From Streptomyces sp. NK15101 (lineage in GTDB: Bacteria; Actinomycetota; Actinomycetes; Streptomycetales; Streptomycetaceae), in assembly GCF_020400725.1 (NCBI RefSeq), contig NZ_JAINVG010000014.1, forward strand, positions 1 to 64,000: a DNA stretch of 64,000 nt, given 5' to 3'. Positions 58,057 to 64,000 of the stretch are shown piece after piece (positions within the stretch are counted from its first letter, which is position 1; every line of letters starts with the position of its first letter). Position numbers and translations under genes: made by a program. Under the pieces are notes generated by a model. It had not been told where the DNA came from. It made no database searches and saw only the letters and a list, made by a program, of their open reading frames with translations.

Positions 58057-59382
58057 GTGAGCAGGTACGAGGAATTCATGGGCCGGATACGCGGGTCGCG
58101 GACCATCGGCGCGCCGCCCCCGCTGTCCCGCTGGGCGTGGACGGCCGACGGGCTGCTCGCGCTGTCGCTCGCGGTCGCCACGATCGTCGGGAACCTGAAC
58201 CGTTCGTACGTGGAGCTCCGGCCCGATCTGATCGGGAGCAAGACGCCCGTGCCCGGGCAGCTCCCGTCCCCGCCCGCCCTCCCGGACCTGCCGGGGGTTC
58301 CGGACGGGCCGCGCCCCGTGCCCGCCGTGGAGCACGTGCTGCCGCCGGTGGAGGCCTGGGAGATGGTGGCGGCGGTGCTGACCGCGCTGCCGCTGGTGCT
58401 GCGGCGCCGCTTCCCGCTGGCCGTCTACTGGGTGGTGACGGTCGCCGCGGTGGTCCTGCACCTGGGGGACGCGGCGGACGACGCCACGCGGATCACCTTC
58501 GCCTCGGGGCTCGTCGCGGCGTACAGCGCGGCGATGTACAGCCCGCACCGCAAGTCGGTGGCGGTCTCGCTCCTGGCCGGTGCGCTGCTCTACGCGGTCT
58601 TCCCGCTGGTCCCGGACGTCGACGGCGACCTGGTGCCCGTCCTCGTCCTGCTGCCGCTCGCCCTCGCCTCGCACGGCGTCCACCTCTGGCGGGAGCGGGA
58701 GCGGACGCTGCGCGCGGAGCAGGAGGCGGCGCTGCGCCGGGCGGTGGAGGCGGAGCGGTCCCGGATCGCCCGGGAGCTGCACGACGTGGTCACCCACAAC
58801 GTGAGCATGATGACGATCCAGGCCGGTGCCGCGCGCACGGTCCTGGCCACCTCGCCGGAGCAGGCCCGGGAGGCGATGCTCGCGGTGGAGGCGGCCGGGC
58901 GGACGGCGATGTCGGAACTGCGGCACGTGATGGGACTGCTCACGATGGCCGCGGACGGTCCCGGTCCGGCCGCCGACGCGGCGCTCGCCCCGCAGCCCGG
59001 CCTCGGCCGTCTGACGGAGCTGACGGACCGGGTGCGCTCCTCCGGGATGCCGGTGGAGGTGGCCGTGCGGGGCGTGCCGGTGGAGCTGCCGGCGGGGGTG
59101 GACCTGGCCGCGTACCGGGTGGTGCAGGAGGCGCTGACGAACGCGGTGAAGCACGCGGACGGCGCGCGGGTGTCGGTGACGGTGGAGTACGGGACGGACC
59201 GGCTGCGGGTGGAGGTGTCCGACACGGGCGGGCGCCGGCTGCGGACGGCGGAGCCGGGCGGGGGCCACGGGCTGCTCGGCCTGCGGGAACGGCTCGCGGT
59301 GTACGGCGGTACGCTCGACGCCGGCAGCCGCCCGCACGGCGGATACCGGGTCCGTGCGGTGATTCCGTGGGAGGTTCCGTGA
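58057..59382 (+). CDS. Two-component sensor histidine kinase
   Basis: 441 residues. Membrane segments at about 28-47 and in 100-215; an extracytoplasmic or loop region with PSPPALPDLPGVPDGPRPVP. Phosphoacceptor RSRIARELHDVVTHNVSMMT (HisKA_3), then HATPase with EALTNAVKHADGA (N-box) and GGGHGLLGLRERLAVYGG. GTG 58057 is chosen over an ATG at 58078. Its stop overlaps the next start (GTGA). Likely senses a compound handled by the ABC transporter next door. Confidence 0.92.
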   Translation: MSRYEEFMGRIRGSRTIGAPPPLSRWAWTADGLLALSLAVATIVGNLNRSYVELRPDLIGSKTPVPGQLPSPPALPDLPGVPDGPRPVPAVEHVLPPVEAWEMVAAVLTALPLVLRRRFPLAVYWVVTVAAVVLHLGDAADDATRITFASGLVAAYSAAMYSPHRKSVAVSLLAGALLYAVFPLVPDVDGDLVPVLVLLPLALASHGVHLWRERERTLRAEQEAALRRAVEAERSRIARELHDVVTHNVSMMTIQAGAARTVLATSPEQAREAMLAVEAAGRTAMSELRHVMGLLTMAADGPGPAADAALAPQPGLGRLTELTDRVRSSGMPVEVAVRGVPVELPAGVDLAAYRVVQEALTNAVKHADGARVSVTVEYGTDRLRVEVSDTGGRRLRTAEPGGGHGLLGLRERLAVYGGTLDAGSRPHGGYRVRAVIPWEVP

Positions 59383-60095
59383 CCGTGGCCGACGCCCCGC
59401 GCGTGGTGATCGTCGACGACCAGGCGCTGGTGCGGACCGGTTTCCGGATGATCCTCGCCGCCGACGGCATCGACGTGGTCGCGGAGGCCGCCGACGGCGA
59501 CGCGGCGGTGGCGGCGGTCCGCAGGACCCGGCCGGACGTGGTCCTGATGGACATCCGGATGCCGGGCACGGACGGCCTGGAGGCCACGCGCCGCATCCTC
59601 GCGGACGAGACGGCGCCGCCGAGGATCGTCGTCCTCACCACGTACGACCTCGACCAGTACGTGTACGCGGCGCTCGCGGCGGGCGCGAGCGGCTTCCTGC
59701 TCAAGGACGTCACCCCCGAACACCTGACGGCGGCGGTGCGGCTCGTCCGCTCCGGGGACGCCCTGCTCGCCCCGGCGATCACGCGGCGCCTGGTGGAGCG
59801 CTTCGCCGCGCCCGGTACGGGTGCGGGGTCCCGGCCCGCCCCGCACCGCGAACTGGCCACGCTCACCCCGCGCGAGCTGGAGGTCCTGGAGGCCCTGGCG
59901 CGCGGCCACACCAACGCCGAACTGGCGGCGCGCTTCCGGCTGAGCGAGGCGACGGTGAAGACGCACGTCGCCCGCATCCTCCAGAAGCTCCGGCTGCGCG
60001 ACCGGGCCCAGGCGGTGATCGCCGCCTACGAGACGGGTCTCGTCACGCCGGGTTCGGACGGCAGCGGAACCGCCGGCCTGGGCGGGGCGGGCTGA
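59379..60095 (+). CDS. NarL/FixJ-type response regulator
   Basis: 238 residues. Receiver: VVIVDDQALVRTGFRMIL, phosphoacceptor in DVVLMDIRMPGTDGLEATRR, GFLLKD lysine. C-terminal LuxR helix-turn-helix: LTPRELEVLEALARGHTNAE, LAARFRLSEATVKTHVARIL QKL. GTG 59379 overlaps the kinase stop and follows GGGAGG. The last 70 bases overlap the convergent STAS gene. Probably binds the inverted repeat at 57972-57999. Confidence 0.93.
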   Translation: MTVADAPRVVIVDDQALVRTGFRMILAADGIDVVAEAADGDAAVAAVRRTRPDVVLMDIRMPGTDGLEATRRILADETAPPRIVVLTTYDLDQYVYAALAAGASGFLLKDVTPEHLTAAVRLVRSGDALLAPAITRRLVERFAAPGTGAGSRPAPHRELATLTPRELEVLEALARGHTNAELAARFRLSEATVKTHVARILQKLRLRDRAQAVIAAYETGLVTPGSDGSGTAGLGGAG

Positions 60096-60586
60096 GCGAC
60101 CGGACGCGGCAGGCCGACGGGGTCCGGCAGGCCCGCCGGGCGCGACCCGCCTTCCGGACCCGGCGGTCCGAACGGATCCGGCCGACCGAGCAGGTCCGGC
60201 TCTCCGAACGGATCCGGCCGGCCGACGGCCGCGTCCGGCTGGTCGAGGAGGTCCGGTGGCCCCGGCTCGGGGCGGAGGACATCGGTCAGCGCGGTCAGCC
60301 GGATGAGCCGCAGGATCCACGGCTGGTCGCAGACGAGCCGCCAGCGCGCACCGCGCCGGTGCATGCGCCCGGCGCAGTGCGCGAGGAGCCCCAGTCCCGT
60401 GGCGTCGCAGAAGGAGAGGCGCCGGATGTCGACGGTCAGGGCGTCGGACTCCCTGACGAGGGCGTCGAGCTCGGGCCGCAGGTGCCGCACCAGGACGAGG
60501 TCGAGCTCGCCCCGGAGGGCGGCGACCGTGAGACCGCCGGTCGAGCGGACGACGAGGTACGGGTCGTGACGGGGGATCAACTGCAT
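60026..60586 (-). CDS. STAS domain protein (anti-sigma antagonist-like)
   Basis: 186 residues. A STAS fold at about 1-105: YLVVRSTGGLTVAALRGELD LVLVRHL, LTVDIRRLSFCDATGLGLLA, RRGARWRLVCDQPWILRLIR. The canonical DSSG phospho-site is DATG, with Ala at the usual phospho-Ser. The C-terminal 80 residues are Pro-rich repeats (GRPDPFGEPDLLGRPDPFG). ATG 60586 follows GGAG. Its end overlaps the response-regulator gene. It may interact with anti-sigma kinases such as the HATPase protein at 41480. Confidence 0.82.
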   Translation of the reverse strand: MQLIPRHDPYLVVRSTGGLTVAALRGELDLVLVRHLRPELDALVRESDALTVDIRRLSFCDATGLGLLAHCAGRMHRRGARWRLVCDQPWILRLIRLTALTDVLRPEPGPPDLLDQPDAAVGRPDPFGEPDLLGRPDPFGPPGPEGGSRPAGLPDPVGLPRPVAQPAPPRPAVPLPSEPGVTRPVS

Positions 60587-60746
60587 CGGACGCTCCACAG
60601 GGTGGCTCCATGTGTCACGTCGAGCGTGGCCGTCCCGTCGCCGGGAGGGACGTTTCGCCTCGACCGCTGTCACCTGAATCGGTGAAGATCCGCCCCTCTT
60701 TCTCTCGTTCGGGCGTACGTGACCCGGACATGTGGACGAAGACGGC

Positions 60747-60784
60747 GGAGGGGCCGTCCGCGCGTTCACGCGGACGGCCCCTCC
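60747..60784 (-). terminator. Terminator after aminopeptidase P
   Basis: Perfect 16-bp stem GGAGGGGCCGTCCGCG/CGCGGACGGCCCCTCC with a 6-base loop, about 20 bases past the stop at 60803. The strongest hairpin in the window. Confidence 0.9.
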
Positions 60785-60802
60785 TCCGAGCCGGCGGGAG
60801 GC

Positions 60803-62209
<1,407 letters not shown>

Positions 62210-62362
62210 CGCCACGTCCTGCACCTTCTTCCAAGTACGTTCTCGGCCGCCGCTCGTCGACGGCACCCGGACGGTACTCCGCGCCGGGCCCGCCGGGTGC
62301 CCGGATCGGTCAGTGGCACGGATCGGCCACACCCCGGGCGGTGCGGGCGGCGGGGGCGGACC

Positions 62363-62368
62363 GATAAT
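62363..62368 (+). promoter_or_regulatory. -10 box of the LuxR-type regulator
   Basis: GATAAT ends seven bases before ATG 62376, consistent with a leaderless transcript. The -35 region is not clear. Confidence 0.45.
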
Positions 62369-62375
62369 GCGGTCC

Positions 62376-63359
62376 ATGGCGAACGCGAAGCTCGGTGAGG
62401 CGCTCCGGCTGCTCGGGATCGGCGACGAGGCCCGCCGGGTCTACATCCGGCTCCTGGACCTCGGTCCCGCACCGCTGAGCGCGATCGGCTCCGCGGCCGG
62501 TCTCGACGGTGCGGAGCTGTCCGCGGCGTACGGGGAACTGGTCGACGCGGGCCTGGCGAGTCCCGCGGTGCAGGCTCCCGACCTGGTGGCTCCGGTGCCG
62601 CCCGCCGCGGGCCTGGAGATCCTGGGGCGGCACCGGGCGGCCGAGCTCGACGAGTCGCGGATCACCGTCGGCGGCGCCTTCGAGTCGTTCCGGCGGCAGC
62701 GGCTCGCCGCCTACCACGACGACCTCGTGGAGGTGGTGACGGGGGACGCGGTGGGCCCCCGCATGCGGCACGCCTGGGCCAGCGCGCGCGAGGAGATCCG
62801 GCAGCTGGACTCTCCCCCGTACTTCCCGCTGCCGAGCGCCACCGACGACGCCCTCGCGACCCTGGCGCGCGGGGTGACCCAGCGGGTCGTCTACTCGCAG
62901 GCGTCGCTGGAGTATCCGGGACAGCTGGAGGAGGCGATCGAGCCCTGCGTGGAGGCGGGTGAGCAGGCGCGGGTGCTGCCGTCGGTGCCGGTGAAGCTGG
63001 TGATCATCGACGAGGCGTACGCCATGGTCTCGCTCTCCATCAAGGAGGCCGACGTGCACAACAGCATGCTGGTGGTGCAGCCGTGCGGCCTGCTGTCGGC
63101 GCTCGTGGCGCTGTTCGAGCAGACCTGGCAGAGCGCGCTGCCGCTGCACGGCCGTTCCGTGCGGCCGGCCGGGCTGCTGCCGGCCGACCGCCGGCTGCTG
63201 CGGCTGCTCGCGGGCGGCGCGAGCGACGAGGTCATCGCCCGGGAGATCGGGGTCAGCCGCCGCACGCTCTTCCGCCGCGTCCAGGTCCTCATGGCCCGGC
63301 TCGGCGCCACGAGCCGCTTCCAGATGGCGCTGCAGGCGCAGCGCCAGGGCTGGCTCTGA
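62376..63359 (+). CDS. LuxR-type helix-turn-helix regulator
   Basis: 327 residues. The N-terminus (LGEALRLLGIGDEARRVYIR, LDLGPAPLSAIGSAAG) is a TrmB-like winged helix, and the middle part resembles an effector domain (VKLVIIDEAYAMVSLSIKEA). The C-terminal LuxR domain is LLPADRRLLRLLAGGASDEV IAREIGVSRRTLFRRVQVLM. This arrangement is common in Streptomyces regulators of unknown ligand. ATG 62376 is leaderless. Divergent from aminopeptidase P, followed by the convergent S9 peptidase. Confidence 0.9.
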   Translation: MANAKLGEALRLLGIGDEARRVYIRLLDLGPAPLSAIGSAAGLDGAELSAAYGELVDAGLASPAVQAPDLVAPVPPAAGLEILGRHRAAELDESRITVGGAFESFRRQRLAAYHDDLVEVVTGDAVGPRMRHAWASAREEIRQLDSPPYFPLPSATDDALATLARGVTQRVVYSQASLEYPGQLEEAIEPCVEAGEQARVLPSVPVKLVIIDEAYAMVSLSIKEADVHNSMLVVQPCGLLSALVALFEQTWQSALPLHGRSVRPAGLLPADRRLLRLLAGGASDEVIAREIGVSRRTLFRRVQVLMARLGATSRFQMALQAQRQGWL

Positions 63360-63368
63360 CGCGTCCGG

Positions 63369-64000
63369 TCAGGTCAGGTGCCGCCGGAGGAAGGTGTGCA
63401 CGAGGGCGCTGTTGTGGGCGGCCTGTTCGTTGTCCCCGGCGCCCGCGTGGCCGCCGCCGGTGTTCTCGTGGAACAGCACGGGATGGCCGAGTTCCCGTAG
63501 CCTCGCCGCCGTCTTGCGCGCATGGCCGGGGTGGACGCGGTCGTCGCGGGTGGAGGTCATCAGGAGCACCGGCGGGTAGGCCCGGTCGGCCGCGAGCCGG
63601 TGGTACGGGGAGAGTTCGCGCAGGTGGGCGAGGTCGGCCGGATCGTCCGGGTCGCCGTACTCGGCGATCCAGGACGCGCCCGCGAGGAGCTTGTGGAAGC
63701 GGGTCATGTCGAGCAGCGGGACCTGCGCGACGATCGCCCCGAAGAGCTCCGGGTACCGGGTGAGCATCGCGCCCATGAGCAGGCCGCCGTTGCTGCCGCC
63801 CGACGCGCCGAGCCGGTCCGGGGTGGTGACGCCCCGCGCGACGAGGTCCTCGGCGACGGCCGCGAAGTCCTCGAAGGCGCGCGGCCGCCGCGCGCCGAGC
63901 GCTGCCTGGTGCCAGTCCGGGCCGTACTCGCCGCCGCCCCGGATGTTCGCGATGACGTACGTGCCGCCGCCCTCCAGCCACGCCCGGCCGGTGACGGCTC
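63369..64000 (-). CDS. Prolyl oligopeptidase-type S9 peptidase (N-terminus outside window)
   Basis: The frame is open to the right edge, so only the C-terminal part (about 210 residues) is seen. The alpha/beta hydrolase catalytic region has VIANIRGGGEYGPDWHQAAL, the nucleophile motif GASGGSNGGLLMGAML (GGSNGG), Asp in MTSTRDDRVHPGHARKTAAR, and His in NTGGGHAGAGD. Prolyl oligopeptidases cleave proline-containing peptides; the propeller domain would be upstream of the window. Confidence 0.92.
   Translation of the reverse strand, partial: AVTGRAWLEGGGTYVIANIRGGGEYGPDWHQAALGARRPRAFEDFAAVAEDLVARGVTTPDRLGASGGSNGGLLMGAMLTRYPELFGAIVAQVPLLDMTRFHKLLAGASWIAEYGDPDDPADLAHLRELSPYHRLAADRAYPPVLLMTSTRDDRVHPGHARKTAARLRELGHPVLFHENTGGGHAGAGDNEQAAHNSALVHTFLRRHLT

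Noticed and set aside
57663..60095. Single 810-residue plus-strand ORF
   Set aside because: It joins out-of-frame reading of the kinase to the real response regulator; only the last 238 residues (from 59379) look like a protein.

Overview
The window looks like chromosomal DNA of a Streptomyces species, or a close actinomycete. GC content is very high and every reading frame carries long spurious ORFs. GTG and TTG starts are common, and several genes appear leaderless, with a TAnnnT -10 box about seven bases before the start codon. The gene families are also typical: a mycothiol-dependent isomerase, an F420-type nitroreductase, SpoIIE-type phosphatases, DUF6421, DUF6986, and a DasR-like operator. 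I see no rRNA, tRNA, CRISPR array, IS element, phage gene or attachment site. Both edges cut a gene: a ROK regulator on the left and a prolyl-oligopeptidase-like S9 peptidase on the right.

Layout. 1-6.7 kb: ROK regulator divergent from an MFS exporter, a mycothiol isomerase-like protein, a response regulator/histidine kinase pair, and a TetR regulator divergent from a Ddn-like reductase. 6.7-11.9 kb: geranylgeranyl-reductase-like flavoprotein, M20 dipeptidase, metallo-beta-lactamase-fold hydrolase, a P-loop ATPase-Nudix fusion, and a 60-residue protein. 12-16.2 kb: ROK sugar kinase divergent from a LacI regulator across a 12-bp palindrome, a lipoprotein-leader remnant, and a membrane Ser/Thr kinase. 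16.3-22.4 kb: DUF6986 aldolase with IclR-like sites, etfB-etfA, flavin reductase, thioredoxin, acyltransferase, transglutaminase-like protein. 22.4-25.8 kb: a translationally coupled operon, DUF6421 then SDR then threonine aldolase. 25.9-32.3 kb: GNAT, DUF5134, M56 peptidase, PAP2 phosphatase, TetR, and the divergent LVIVD-repeat/DUF305 pair. 32.3-41.2 kb: ArsR divergent from an old yellow enzyme across two palindromes, an Asp-box propeller protein, a one-repeat ricin lectin, ung, a GlcNAc-kinase-like protein, a CbiX-fold protein, a lactonase under a DasR-like site, and a FUSC transporter. 41.5-48 kb: two PAS/GAF/PPM proteins, one with its phosphatase domain inactivated, around Lrp, TOBE and DinB genes. 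48.4-54.7 kb: DUF2000/AraC, an AhpD-like protein under a CsoR-like palindrome, ArsR, isochorismatase, an unknown protein, a HAD-SDR pair, and a PadR gene with a premature stop. 54.7-64 kb: ABC transporter divergent from a second two-component system, STAS protein, aminopeptidase P, LuxR-type regulator, S9 peptidase.

Themes. Much of the window is regulators paired with a divergent target, often with a visible palindrome between them. Candidates for new biology are the DUF6421-SDR-threonine aldolase operon, the ATPase-Nudix fusion, the pseudophosphatase-kinase protein, the CsoR-like site over an AhpD-like gene, and the HAD-like/SDR pair with an Asn at the nucleophile position. Functions are read from motifs and remembered family features; no database search was run.
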